Below are positions 7,756-16,161 of a stretch of 64,000 nt of DNA, piece by piece. Each line of letters begins with the position of its first letter. Position 1 is the stretch's first letter. The stretch is from Curtobacterium sp. VKM Ac-2865 (GTDB lineage Bacteria; Actinomycetota; Actinomycetes; Actinomycetales; Microbacteriaceae), in the NCBI RefSeq assembly GCF_015350905.1, contig NZ_JADKRZ010000008.1, positions 1-64,000 on the forward strand, read 5' to 3'. The notes under the pieces are model-generated. The model was not told the origin of the DNA and searched no databases. It worked only from the letters and a program-made list of their open reading frames with translations. The position numbers were made by a program, and so were the translations under genes.

Positions 7756-8706
7756 GTGTCCACCACCCCCCTCGCGCCGACCCTGTCGGCGCCCGGTGCG
7801 CCCAAGCGCACCGATCCGCCGGTCCCGCGCAAGCGGCGACCCCTGCGCAACGCCACCCGAGCCGTGCCCCTGCTGCCGGCCGTGGTCCTCCTCGTCGTCT
7901 TCCTGCTCGGCCCCGTCATCTCGTCGTTCTACGGGTCGTTCACCAACTCGGCGCTCACCGGCGCCGGCGCTGCCGACCAGCAGTTCGTCGGGTTCAAGAA
8001 CTACGTCGAGCTGTTCCAGGACCCGGACTTCCCGAAGTCCGTCATCCTGACGATCGTCTTCCTGTTCGCCTCGGCGGTCGTGGGGCAGAACGTCCTCGGG
8101 CTCGGCCTCGCGCTGCTCATGCGGTCGGCGAACAAGGTCGTCCGGTCGATCGTCGGCACCTTCGTCGTCGCGGCCTGGGTCCTGCCGGAGATCGTCGCCT
8201 CGTTCGCCGCCTACGCCTTCTTCAACGACGAGGGGACGCTGAACTCGTTCCTGTCGGTCTTCGGGATCAGCGGTGCCAACTGGCTGTACACGTACCCGAT
8301 GTTGGCGATCATCCTCGCCAACATCTGGCGCGGGACGGCCTTCTCGATGCTCGTTTACTCGGCCGCTGTACAAGAGGTCCCCGAGGAGATCACCGAGTCG
8401 GCCGAGGTCGACGGCGCGACCGGCTGGCAGCGACTCGTCTACATCACGCTGCCGGTGATCCGCCGGAGCATCTCCACCAACCTCATGCTGACGACGCTGC
8501 AGACCCTGTCGGTGTTCACGCTCATCTACGTGATGACTGGCGGCGGGCCGGGGACGAACTCGTCGACCCTGCCGATCCTCGCCTACCAAGAGGCCTTCAA
8601 GTTCTCGCAGCTCGGCTTCGGGACGGCGATCGCGACCATCCTGCTCGTGGTCGGCGCGGTCTTCTCGATCATCTACATCAAGGCACTGAAGCCGGAGGTG
8701 GACTGA
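7756..8706 (+). CDS. Sugar ABC transporter permease (MalF type)
   Basis: A 316-residue permease with six predicted membrane segments, the first near residues 35-57. The EAA loop that contacts the ATPase reads EEITESAEVDGATGWQRL. The GTG at 7756 is chosen because GGAAGG lies eight bases upstream and upstream codons would cross the hairpin. Its stop overlaps the next permease start (TGATG). No ATPase gene is in the operon, so it probably shares an MsiK-like ATPase encoded elsewhere. Confidence 0.88.
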   Translation: MSTTPLAPTLSAPGAPKRTDPPVPRKRRPLRNATRAVPLLPAVVLLVVFLLGPVISSFYGSFTNSALTGAGAADQQFVGFKNYVELFQDPDFPKSVILTIVFLFASAVVGQNVLGLGLALLMRSANKVVRSIVGTFVVAAWVLPEIVASFAAYAFFNDEGTLNSFLSVFGISGANWLYTYPMLAIILANIWRGTAFSMLVYSAAVQEVPEEITESAEVDGATGWQRLVYITLPVIRRSISTNLMLTTLQTLSVFTLIYVMTGGGPGTNSSTLPILAYQEAFKFSQLGFGTAIATILLVVGAVFSIIYIKALKPEVD

Positions 8707-9605
8707 TGGCACTCACTGCTGACCGTCCCGTGTCCAACGTCACCCGCTCGGTCACCGCCCCGGGCGCACTGCACATGACGTCGCCGCGCGGCCGCACCAT
8801 GCGGTGGACGGCGAACGTCGTCCTGCTCGTCATCGCGGCGTGCTTCGCGGTGCCGCTGCTCTGGCTGGTGTTCGCCTCGCTCGACGCCCAGGCATCGCTC
8901 TCCGTGAAGATCCCGTCGCAGTTCACCCTCGACAACTTCGCGAAGGTGCTCACGCCGGAGCTGTCGTTCATCCCGCTCGCCAACAGCCTGCTGCTGTCCG
9001 GGGGCACCGCCGTCGTCACCGTGGTCGTCGCGCTGCTGGCGGCGTACCCGCTGTCCCGGTACAAGATGCGCGTGAACAAGCCGTTCCTGTACAGCATCCT
9101 GTTCGGGACCGGCCTGCCGATCACCGCGATGATGGTGCCCGTCTACGCGCTGTTCGTGTCGCTCAACCTGATCGACAACATCTACGGCTGCATCTTCTTC
9201 CTCGCCGCGACCAGCCTGCCGATGGCGATCTGGATGGCGAAGAACTTCATGGACTCGGTCCCGATCTCGCTCGAGGAAGCGGCCTGGACCGACGGCGCGT
9301 CCATGTTCACCACGCTGACGCGCATCGTGATCCCGCTGATGCGCCCCGGGATCGCCGTCGTGTTCATCTTCGTGTTCATCCAGGCGTGGGGGAACTTCTT
9401 CGTCCCGTTCGTCCTGCTGCTCTCGCCCGACAAGGTGCCCGCCGCGGTGAGCATCTTCAACTTCTTCGGGCAGAACGGCGCCGTCGCCTACGGGCAGCTC
9501 GCCGCGTTCTCCATCGTCTACTCCGTGCCCGTCATCGCGCTCTACGTGATCGTGTCCCGCGGCCTCGGCGGGGGCAACGCCCTCGCCGGCGGCATCAAGG
9601 GCTGA
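8706..9605 (+). CDS. Sugar ABC transporter permease (MalG type)
   Basis: A 299-residue partner permease. Six membrane segments are expected, beginning near residues 36-58. The EAA loop is visible as SLEEAAWTDGASMFTTLTRI in the second half. It is translationally coupled to the preceding permease and is followed after 33 bases by the alpha-mannosidase. Confidence 0.88.
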   Translation: MALTADRPVSNVTRSVTAPGALHMTSPRGRTMRWTANVVLLVIAACFAVPLLWLVFASLDAQASLSVKIPSQFTLDNFAKVLTPELSFIPLANSLLLSGGTAVVTVVVALLAAYPLSRYKMRVNKPFLYSILFGTGLPITAMMVPVYALFVSLNLIDNIYGCIFFLAATSLPMAIWMAKNFMDSVPISLEEAAWTDGASMFTTLTRIVIPLMRPGIAVVFIFVFIQAWGNFFVPFVLLLSPDKVPAAVSIFNFFGQNGAVAYGQLAAFSIVYSVPVIALYVIVSRGLGGGNALAGGIKG

Positions 9606-9638
9606 CCGAACTCCACCGCTGGGAAGGAACCCATCTCC

Positions 9639-12600
9639 ATGCACCATGACGAACCGCTCGTCCACGCCCGCATCGCCCGTCTCGTGCGCGACCGCGTCGA
9701 CCCCGCCGTGCACCGGCGCTCGGCCCCGGTCACCATCGAGGCCTGGGAGGTGCCGGGTGAGCCGGTGCCGTTCGACTCGGCGGTGACGCAGTCGTTCACG
9801 CCCTTCGCGGTCGGCTCCCCGTGGGGTGGCCGGCCGTGGGGCACGACGTGGTTCCGGGTGACCGGGACCGTGCCGGACGACTTCGGGACCGCCGAGGGCA
9901 CGGCGGCGGAGCTGTTCGTCGACCTCGGCTTCACCAAGCGGCACCCCGGCTTCCAGGCCGAGGGCCTCGCGTACCGCCCCGACGGCACGACGATCAAGGC
10001 CATCGAGCCGCGGAACAACGCCGTCCCGCTCGAGGTCGGGCCGGGGGAGTCGTTCGAGCTCTACGTCGAGGCCGGTGCGAACCCGGACATCGGGGGCGAC
10101 GACTTCCAGGGGGCGACGCCCCTCGGGTCGCGCTCGACCGCCGGGGACGAACCGATCTACCGGCTGAAGGCGCTGGAGGTCGTCGAACGTGACGACACCG
10201 TGTGGGAGCTGCAGCAGGACTTCTGGGTGCTCCGTGGGCTGATGGCGGAGCTGCCCACCGACGGCACCCGGGGCGCGGACATCCTCCGTGCGCTCGAGCG
10301 AGCCGCCGACGCGCTCGACCCCGACGACGTCGCCGGGACGGCCGCTTCGGCGCGGTCGGTGCTCGAGCCCGTGCTGGCCGTGCCCGCCTCGGCAGCCGCG
10401 CACCGTGCGATCGCGGTCGGCCACGCGCACATCGACTCCGCCTGGCTGTGGCCCGTGCGCGAGACGAAGCGCAAGTGCGCCAGGACCTTCTCGAACGTGC
10501 TCGACCAGATGGACCGCGACCCCGACTTCACGTTCGCGTGCTCGTCGGCGCAGCAGTACGCCTGGATGCGTGACGAGTACCCCTCCGTCTTCGCGCGGAT
10601 CAAGCAGCGCGTCGCCGAGGGCCGGTGGATCCCGGTCGGCGGCATGTGGGTCGAGTCCGACACGAACCTGCCCGGTGGCGAGGCCCTGGCGCGGCAGTTC
10701 GTCGCCGGCAAGCGCTTCTTCCTCGAGGAGTTCGGCATCGACACCCCCGAGGCCTGGCTCCCCGACTCGTTCGGGTACACCGGCGCCCTGCCGCAGATCA
10801 TCCGCGCCGCGGGCTCGAAGTGGTTCGTCACGCAGAAGCCCTCGTGGAACGAGACGAACGTCATCCCGCACACGTCCTTCCACTGGGAGGGCATCGACGG
10901 CTCCCGCGTCCTGACGCACCTGCCCCCGGCGGACACGTACAACTCGGACGTCTCACCCGCCGACCTGCACCGCGGGGAGCGCCAGAACAAGGAGCGCGGC
11001 ACCGCGAACACGTCGATGCTGCTCTACGGCTTCGGCGACGGCGGTGGTGGACCCACGCGCGAGATGGTCGGCGCCGCGCACCGGCAGCACGACCTCGACG
11101 GCTCACCCCGCGTGACGCTCGGCACACCCGCCCAGGTGTTCGAGCAGCTCGAGCAGGACCTCCCGACGCCCGGCGTCTGGTCGGGGGAGATGTACCTCGA
11201 GTTCCACCGTGGCACCTACACGTCGCAGATCCGCACGAAGCAGGGCAACCGCCGCTCGGAGCACCTGCTCCGCGAGGCCGAGCTCTGGGCAGCCACGGCG
11301 GCGGTCCGGCTCGGCGCGGACTACCCGTACGACGAGCTCGAGGAGGCCTGGCACACGGTGCTGCTCCAACAGTTCCACGACATCCTGCCGGGGTCCTCGA
11401 TCGCCTGGGTCTACGAGAACGCCGAGGAGCAGTACGCCCGCGTGGCCGCGGTGCTCGAGGGCCTGATCGGGACCGCGACGACGGCGCTCGCCGGGGGTGA
11501 CGGCGACGGTTCCGTCGTCCAGTTCAACGCCTCGCCCGTGGCGGCCGGCGACGTGACCGCCCTGGGTGGTTCCGTCGGCGTGCCCGGTCGAGCCGTGCCT
11601 CCCGTGCGCTCCGGTGACGGCTTCGTGTTCGACACCGGCGTGGTCCTGGCGACCATCGACGGTGCCGGCCACGTCGTGTCGTTCGTCGAGCGCGCGTCCG
11701 GGCGCGACGCGATCGCCCCCGGATCGGCCGCGGCCGAGTACACGGTCTTCCGCGACACCCCGAACCAGTGGGAGGCGTGGGACATCGACCGCGCCTACCA
11801 GCGCAACGGGAAGCCGCTGGAGGCGACCTCGGTGACGATCGAGGGGGACGCGCTCGTCGTGGTCCGCCCGACCGGAGGATCCACCGTCACCACGCGGTAC
11901 TCCGCCGTCGAGGGTGAGCCGGAACTCGTCGTCGAGACCGAGGTCGACTGGCACGAGCAGCAGAAGCTGCTGAAGCTGGCGTTCCCGCTCGACCTGAAGG
12001 CCGACCAGGCCTCCAGCGAGATCCAGTTCGGCCACATCGACCGGCCGACCCACCAGAACACCTCGTGGGACTTCGCCCGCTTCGAGACCGCTGCACACCG
12101 CTGGGTGCACGTCGCGGAGCCCGGGTTCGGCGTCGCGGTGGCGAACGACTCCACCTACGGCCACGACGTCACGCGGGCGACCCGGCCGGACGGTGGCACG
12201 ACGACGCTCGTCCGCGAGTCGCTGCTGCGCGGGCCGACGTTCCCGGACCCGCACGCAGACCAGGGACACCACGTGTTCCGCACGGTGCTGCGCGTGGGTG
12301 CCTCGGTGCTCGACGCGGCGGACTCCGGCTACCGGCTCAACCTGCCGGTGCGGTCGGCCCCCGGATCGGCCGAGGTCGAGCCCCTCGTCGTGGTGTCGTC
12401 GCCGCAGGTCTTCGTCGAGGCCGTCAAGCTCGCGGAGGACCGATCGGGGGATGTCATCGTCCGGTTGTACGAGGCGCTCGGCGGTCGGGCGACCGGGGTC
12501 GGCGTGGACTTCGGGTTCGCCGTCGGTCCGGTGAGCCAGGTGGACCTGCTCGAACGGCCGCTCGGGGCGACGTGGGACGCGGGTTCGCCGGTGTCGCTGA

Positions 12601-12647
12601 CGCTCCGCCCGTTCGAGATCGTCACGCTGCGGGTGCAGCGGGCGTAG
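9639..12647 (+). CDS. GH38 alpha-mannosidase
   Basis: A 1002-residue glycoside hydrolase family 38 enzyme, full length. Zinc ligands lie in HAHID (His262, Asp266 likely), the catalytic nucleophile is Asp376 in WLPDSFGYTG, and the third metal-site pair is in QQFHDILPG (His580, Asp581). The spacing of 110 between Asp266 and Asp376 matches the family. There is no signal peptide, so it acts in the cytoplasm on mannosides brought in by the upstream transporter. GGAAGGA lies ten bases before the ATG. Linkage specificity (alpha-1,2/3/6) cannot be read from the sequence. Confidence 0.93.
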   Translation: MHHDEPLVHARIARLVRDRVDPAVHRRSAPVTIEAWEVPGEPVPFDSAVTQSFTPFAVGSPWGGRPWGTTWFRVTGTVPDDFGTAEGTAAELFVDLGFTKRHPGFQAEGLAYRPDGTTIKAIEPRNNAVPLEVGPGESFELYVEAGANPDIGGDDFQGATPLGSRSTAGDEPIYRLKALEVVERDDTVWELQQDFWVLRGLMAELPTDGTRGADILRALERAADALDPDDVAGTAASARSVLEPVLAVPASAAAHRAIAVGHAHIDSAWLWPVRETKRKCARTFSNVLDQMDRDPDFTFACSSAQQYAWMRDEYPSVFARIKQRVAEGRWIPVGGMWVESDTNLPGGEALARQFVAGKRFFLEEFGIDTPEAWLPDSFGYTGALPQIIRAAGSKWFVTQKPSWNETNVIPHTSFHWEGIDGSRVLTHLPPADTYNSDVSPADLHRGERQNKERGTANTSMLLYGFGDGGGGPTREMVGAAHRQHDLDGSPRVTLGTPAQVFEQLEQDLPTPGVWSGEMYLEFHRGTYTSQIRTKQGNRRSEHLLREAELWAATAAVRLGADYPYDELEEAWHTVLLQQFHDILPGSSIAWVYENAEEQYARVAAVLEGLIGTATTALAGGDGDGSVVQFNASPVAAGDVTALGGSVGVPGRAVPPVRSGDGFVFDTGVVLATIDGAGHVVSFVERASGRDAIAPGSAAAEYTVFRDTPNQWEAWDIDRAYQRNGKPLEATSVTIEGDALVVVRPTGGSTVTTRYSAVEGEPELVVETEVDWHEQQKLLKLAFPLDLKADQASSEIQFGHIDRPTHQNTSWDFARFETAAHRWVHVAEPGFGVAVANDSTYGHDVTRATRPDGGTTTLVRESLLRGPTFPDPHADQGHHVFRTVLRVGASVLDAADSGYRLNLPVRSAPGSAEVEPLVVVSSPQVFVEAVKLAEDRSGDVIVRLYEALGGRATGVGVDFGFAVGPVSQVDLLERPLGATWDAGSPVSLTLRPFEIVTLRVQRA

Positions 12648-12655
12648 AGCCGCGG

Positions 12656-12687
12656 CGCCGGACGGGCACGGGTGCGTCCGTCCGGCG
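12656..12687 (+). terminator. Hairpin terminator after GH38
   Basis: CGCCGGACGG at 12656-12665 pairs perfectly with 12678-12687 over a 12-base loop, just after the mannosidase stop. Confidence 0.6.
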
Positions 12688-12768
12688 TCGTGCGGGGGTG
12701 GGGGTGTGCCGTGCGCGGTCCGCCCGGGCCCGAGCGCGATCCTGGCTGCGGCCGGAGCCGGCGCGGCC

Positions 12769-12774
12769 TAGCGT
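12769..12774 (+). promoter_or_regulatory. -10 hexamer TAGCGT, leaderless histidine phosphatase
   Basis: TAGCGT ends six bases before the ATG at 12781; no ribosome-binding site is seen. Confidence 0.5.
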
Positions 12775-12780
12775 GGCCAC

Positions 12781-13527
12781 ATGGCAGTCACCGAGATCTG
12801 GCTCGTTCGTCACGGGGAGTCCACCGCGAACGTCGCAGCCGGTCGAGCACAAGCCGCCGGTGACGACGTCATCGAGATCGACCACCGCGACGCCGACGTC
12901 CCCCTGAGTCCGCTCGGCGAGGAGCAGTCGCGGGCGCTCGGCTCCGAGCTCGCGGAACGTGGTGTCGACGACGTCCCCGTCGTGCTCTGGGTGTCGTCCT
13001 ACCTCCGAGCGCAGCAGACGATCGCCATCGCGCTCGAGGCCGGTGGGCTCGCTGAGCCGACGAGGCGCGTCGACGAACGCCTGCGCGACCGGGAGCTCGG
13101 CGTGCTCGACCGCCTCACCCGCACCGGCGCACGGAACCTGCATCCCGACGAGGAGCAGCGCCGCGATCGGCTCGGGAAGTACTACCACCGGCCGGCGGGT
13201 GGTGAGTCCTGGGTCGACGTCAAGCTCAGGCTGCGCTCCCTGCTCGCCGACGTGGACCGCATCGACGACGCCGAGCGGCTGGTCGCCGCGGCCCACGACG
13301 CCGTCGTCATGCTCGTCGTCGCGATCTGCCTCGACCTCGACGAGACCGCGCTCATGGACTTCGCCGCCGAACACACCGTCGCCAACGCCTCGCTGACGCG
13401 GCTCCGCCGTGACGCCGTGGGGGCACCCTGGACGCTCGAGGAGTTCTCGGGCACCGGGCACCTCGACGAGGACCCGGCGGCCGAGGTCACCGAGCACGAG
13501 GGACGGAAGGACGACGCCCATGTCTGA
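12781..13527 (+). CDS. Histidine phosphatase (phosphoglycerate mutase-like) family protein
   Basis: A 248-residue phosphatase of the branch-2/1 histidine superfamily. The RHG motif is VRHGEST (about residues 9-15), the acid region and a second conserved histidine appear in AAAHDAVVM. The substrate is unknown. Its end overlaps the start of the NAD(P)HX dehydratase by eight bases, so the two are co-expressed and may both serve metabolite damage control, though that link is only positional. Confidence 0.82.
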   Translation: MAVTEIWLVRHGESTANVAAGRAQAAGDDVIEIDHRDADVPLSPLGEEQSRALGSELAERGVDDVPVVLWVSSYLRAQQTIAIALEAGGLAEPTRRVDERLRDRELGVLDRLTRTGARNLHPDEEQRRDRLGKYYHRPAGGESWVDVKLRLRSLLADVDRIDDAERLVAAAHDAVVMLVVAICLDLDETALMDFAAEHTVANASLTRLRRDAVGAPWTLEEFSGTGHLDEDPAAEVTEHEGRKDDAHV

Positions 13528-14383
13528 GCCGATCGCGGTCACCCCGAACCTGCTCCGCGCGTGGGCGCTGCCCGAGACCGGCGGCAGCAAGTACGGCCGC
13601 GGGCAGGTGCTCGTCGTCGGCGGCGCTGCCAAGACCCCCGGCGCCGCGATGCTCTCGGCGACCGCGGCCCTGCGCGTCGGCGGCGGACGGCTGACGCTCG
13701 CCGTGGCCCGCAGCGTCGCCCTGCACGTCGCCGTCGCGCTGCCGGAGTCGGGCGTCCAGCCCCTCGACGAGGACGCGGACGGCCACGTGGCGGTCGGCGC
13801 GATCACCAGCCTGACGGACGACCTCGGCAGCGCGGACGCCGTGCTCGTCGGACCCGGCCTCGACGAGCCCGATGGCAGCCGCGACCTCGTGGCCGGACTC
13901 GCCGCCGCCGTCGGGGACGAGACCGTGGTCGTGCTCGACGCCTTCGCGCTCGGTGTGGCAGCCGACCTGGTCGACGAACTCGCTCCGCTCCGGGGACGGC
14001 TCGTGATGACGCCGAACTCGGGCGAGGCCGAACGCCTGCTCGGGCACGACACCTCCGACGACCACACCGACGCCGCGGAGATCGCCGAACGCTTCGGCGC
14101 CGTCGTGTCACTCGGCGGGGTCGTCGCCGCACCGGACGGCCGGGCGTGGGCGAAGGGCACCGGGGCCGGCGGCCTCGGGACCAGCGGGAGCGGCGACGTC
14201 CTCTCCGGCGCCATCACCGGGTTGCTCGCCCGTGGCGCCGACGTCGCGCAGGCCACCGTGTGGGCGACCCAGGTGCACGCAGCCGCGGGGGACCGCCTCG
14301 CCGTGCAGGTCGGACCCATGGGGTACCTGGCGAGCGAGCTGCTGAACGAGATCCCGCGCGTCCTGGTCGAGCTCGGCGCCTGA
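13520..14383 (+). CDS. nnrD: ADP-dependent NAD(P)H-hydrate dehydratase
   Basis: A 287-residue ribokinase-fold dehydratase that repairs hydrated NAD(P)H. Family motifs seen: KYGRGQVLVVGG near the N-terminus, PNSGEAERLLG, and the nucleotide-site GGLGTSGSGDVLSGAI with the catalytic aspartate. Only the dehydratase domain is present; the epimerase (NnrE) domain is not fused. The ATG at 13520, inside the end of the upstream gene, is chosen because family similarity begins there. Confidence 0.88.
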   Translation: MSEPIAVTPNLLRAWALPETGGSKYGRGQVLVVGGAAKTPGAAMLSATAALRVGGGRLTLAVARSVALHVAVALPESGVQPLDEDADGHVAVGAITSLTDDLGSADAVLVGPGLDEPDGSRDLVAGLAAAVGDETVVVLDAFALGVAADLVDELAPLRGRLVMTPNSGEAERLLGHDTSDDHTDAAEIAERFGAVVSLGGVVAAPDGRAWAKGTGAGGLGTSGSGDVLSGAITGLLARGADVAQATVWATQVHAAAGDRLAVQVGPMGYLASELLNEIPRVLVELGA

Positions 14384-14399
14384 GCCGCAGCAACGTCAG

Positions 14400-14550
14400 G
14401 ATTGGCATCTGTTCTCGTCGCTGGTAGGTTCTTGGTGAGGGAACCGACGTAGGTCGCTTCCGGTTCATGACCGGAGTTCTCACAGAAACGCGGAGATCCA
14501 GGTGCAAGTCCTGGCGGAAGACCGTAGCTCAACGAGCAGAGCCCCGTTTT
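14400..14550 (+). ncRNA. Structured, partly tRNA-like sequence (unassigned)
   Basis: Between nnrD and the HEPN gene lies about 150 bp with several nested stems. CGTC/GACG (14416-19/14446-49) encloses GGTTC/GAACC (14427-31/14441-45). TCCGGT/ACCGGA (14459-64/14470-75) is a hairpin. CCAGG-TGCAAGT-CCTGG (14498-14514) copies a tRNA T-arm: five pairs, a seven-base loop and the G53-C61 type pair, but G at position 55. GCTC-AACGAGCA-GAGC (14527-14542) resembles a D-arm. T-arm precedes D-arm, the reverse of a tRNA, as in permuted tRNA mimics. GGTC/GACC (14452-55/14520-23) could close a junction. No gene for a Ro-type partner is in view. It could instead be a 3' UTR structure or a chance resemblance. 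Confidence 0.3.
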
Positions 14551-14553
14551 GTC

Positions 14554-15417
14554 CTAGTCTGATCGGCGTCGACGAAGTTCGTCCTCGATCTCTGGTCGGC
14601 TCAGTCCGAGTGGTCCGTACCAGTGCCGCGCCACTCCGTGGCACTTCCGGAGTGCGATGCCGGCCTGCTCAGCGTGCGGGTGTTCGAGCAGCGCGTCATC
14701 GACCGCGATCTTCACCCAGACGTGTCGGGGAAGTCCGTCCTGGAGGAGCACGTTACAGGCGCGGTCGATGTTCTTGGTGACGGCCAGCGAGAGCAGCATC
14801 TCCCCATGTCCGAGCCGAAGTGCATCACCCGATTTGATGGTCGACGGATCGCGCCCGGCGACCTTCGTCCAGGCTGCGACCGCCTCCGTCGACAACCCCG
14901 TGATCGCGTCGACGAGACCGCCGTCAGCTCTTCCGCCCTCGTGGATCACGGCGTTCCGCATCTTCCGCAGGACCATGAGCTGCTCGAGCGGGAGCGGATC
15001 GACGCGGGAGCCGCACGCTGTCTGCAGCGCATCGTGCTGACTGGCGGCAGTCGTTTCTCGTGCGCGCCGACGTGTGACGAGTCCGGCGTCAGCAGCCATG
15101 GCCAGGCACGTCTTCATGTAGTCCTCGTGCAGGGCGAGTGCGTAGGCGATGCTCATCGCTCCCAGATGCACGTCTGCTTCGGCGAGGATGTCACTGGCCG
15201 CTTCCGCCGTGAGGTTGAAGCGGCGGATGTGGGGCACGTTCGGGTAGACCTCCGGAAGCAGCCGCTGTGAGCCTCGGTTCAACTGCAGCAGGTGGTTGGA
15301 GAGCTGCGCTCCCGCGAGGAGCCCCATCAACGCGTTGCTCGCTTCGACGCGCAGTGCTTCATGCTGGCGGTACACGCGGAAGCGGACCACTCCGCGACGA
15401 ACTGACATGTCAGACAT
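14554..15417 (-). CDS. HEPN-type protein, probable RNase domain
   Basis: A 287-residue, mostly helical protein without signal peptide or membrane segment. Residues 154-159 read RNAVIH in the context LRKMRNAVIHEGG, which fits the Rx4-6H catalytic motif of HEPN ribonucleases. HEPN proteins commonly act in toxin-antitoxin, abortive-infection and other defence settings by cleaving RNA. No nucleotidyltransferase antitoxin is adjacent. Its GC content appears lower than its neighbours', and it is inserted between two housekeeping-type genes, suggesting acquisition. Its 3' end abuts the structured element at 14400-14550. The assignment rests on one motif and fold character. Confidence 0.5.
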   Translation of the reverse strand: MSDMSVRRGVVRFRVYRQHEALRVEASNALMGLLAGAQLSNHLLQLNRGSQRLLPEVYPNVPHIRRFNLTAEAASDILAEADVHLGAMSIAYALALHEDYMKTCLAMAADAGLVTRRRARETTAASQHDALQTACGSRVDPLPLEQLMVLRKMRNAVIHEGGRADGGLVDAITGLSTEAVAAWTKVAGRDPSTIKSGDALRLGHGEMLLSLAVTKNIDRACNVLLQDGLPRHVWVKIAVDDALLEHPHAEQAGIALRKCHGVARHWYGPLGLSRPEIEDELRRRRSD

Positions 15418-15435
15418 GATGCCTCACGCGCGACG

Positions 15436-15873
15436 TCAGGGCTGCAGGGACTCCACTGCCTTCGCGACACGGCGCGCACGGGTATCCGGCGCCTTCGCCT
15501 GCGTCACCGGGTCGACCAGCGCCCGCTGCCGCGAGGCCGACAGCGTGTCGAACGCCGCACGGACCCCGGCCTCCGCGAGCGCTGCCGACAGGTCCTCGGG
15601 CAGGTCGACGGTCCGTGGCATCGTGTCGAGCGTCAGGGTCACCACGACGGAGTCCCCGGCGGCGACGCCCGATGCCTCGCGGTGTTCGGCGGACAGCGGC
15701 ACCAGGAACTGCTCGTTCATCACGCCCACCGTCGAGCGGTAGGTGTAGCCCCCGTCCAGCGTGACCACCACGGCAGGGCGTTTCCCGGACCCCAGCGCCT
15801 CGATGACGTCGGACGGGACGGGCAGTCCTGTCGCCGTCCTGCGCGCCTGCAGGACCGTCGTCGTGAACTGCAT
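15436..15873 (-). CDS. YdeI/DUF1905-type protein
   Basis: A 145-residue protein with an N-terminal DUF1905 domain (MQFTTTVLQARR, then PSDVIEALGSGKRPAVVVTL) and a C-terminal YdeI-like helical tail (LSASRQRALVDPVTQAKAPDTRARRV). The family is annotated as bacteriocin-protection or OmpD-associated, but its biochemical role is not established. I start it at 15873, where GGAGG sits five bases upstream. The frame stays open upstream to 16062 and would add a 63-residue extension made partly of GVVDDAD repeats; that start has less support. Confidence 0.75.
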   Translation of the reverse strand: MQFTTTVLQARRTATGLPVPSDVIEALGSGKRPAVVVTLDGGYTYRSTVGVMNEQFLVPLSAEHREASGVAAGDSVVVTLTLDTMPRTVDLPEDLSAALAEAGVRAAFDTLSASRQRALVDPVTQAKAPDTRARRVAKAVESLQP

Positions 15874-15906
15874 CCGAGCCTCCAGGCCGTCAGTGGCGCC
15901 GACGGC

Positions 15907-15990
15907 GCCGTCCGCATCGTCGACAACGCCGTCCGCATCGTCGACAACGCCGTCTGCGTCGTCGACAACGCCGTCAGTGGTGCCGACAAC
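15907..15990. repeat. 21-bp tandem repeat, about four units
   Basis: Units at 15907-15927, 15928-15948, 15949-15969 and a diverged one at 15970-15990 have the form GCCGTCYGCRTCGTCGACAAC. The period is a multiple of three and stays open on both strands (AVRIVDN on plus, GVVDDAD on minus). It lies in the divergent space between the YdeI-like gene and the ABC importer. Confidence 0.85.
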
Positions 15991-16161
15991 GCCGTTCAGA
16001 GCATCCCGCGCCGTCATGAAGAAGTGGACAGAACCGTACAACCGCACGCGCTGTTCCGCCACCGTTCACCGTCGGAGCAGCCGCTGGAAACCGACCGCGC
16101 CCACGATCGTCGCTGAACCCGATCCCTCGGGCTCACCCCAGAGCACCCGAAAGGCACCACC

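Noticed and set aside
14498-14514. Cobalamin riboswitch suggested by the GGTGCAAGTCC hairpin
   Set aside because: The rest of the B12-box consensus (for example CCCGCNACTGT) is missing and no cobalamin gene is adjacent.
14400-14560. Ordinary tRNA gene or group II intron fragment
   Set aside because: T-arm-like hairpin precedes the D-arm-like one, no acceptor/anticodon arrangement fits, D-loop lacks GG, and there is no domain V or reverse transcriptase.
15907-15990. CRISPR array
   Set aside because: 21-bp units are contiguous without spacers; no cas genes in the window. The same applies to the arrays at 6092, 53276 and 53710.
15874-16062. N-terminal extension of the YdeI-like protein with GVVDDAD repeats
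   Set aside because: The inner ATG at 15873 has a good GGAGG and matches the usual domain start; the extension is kept only as a possibility.
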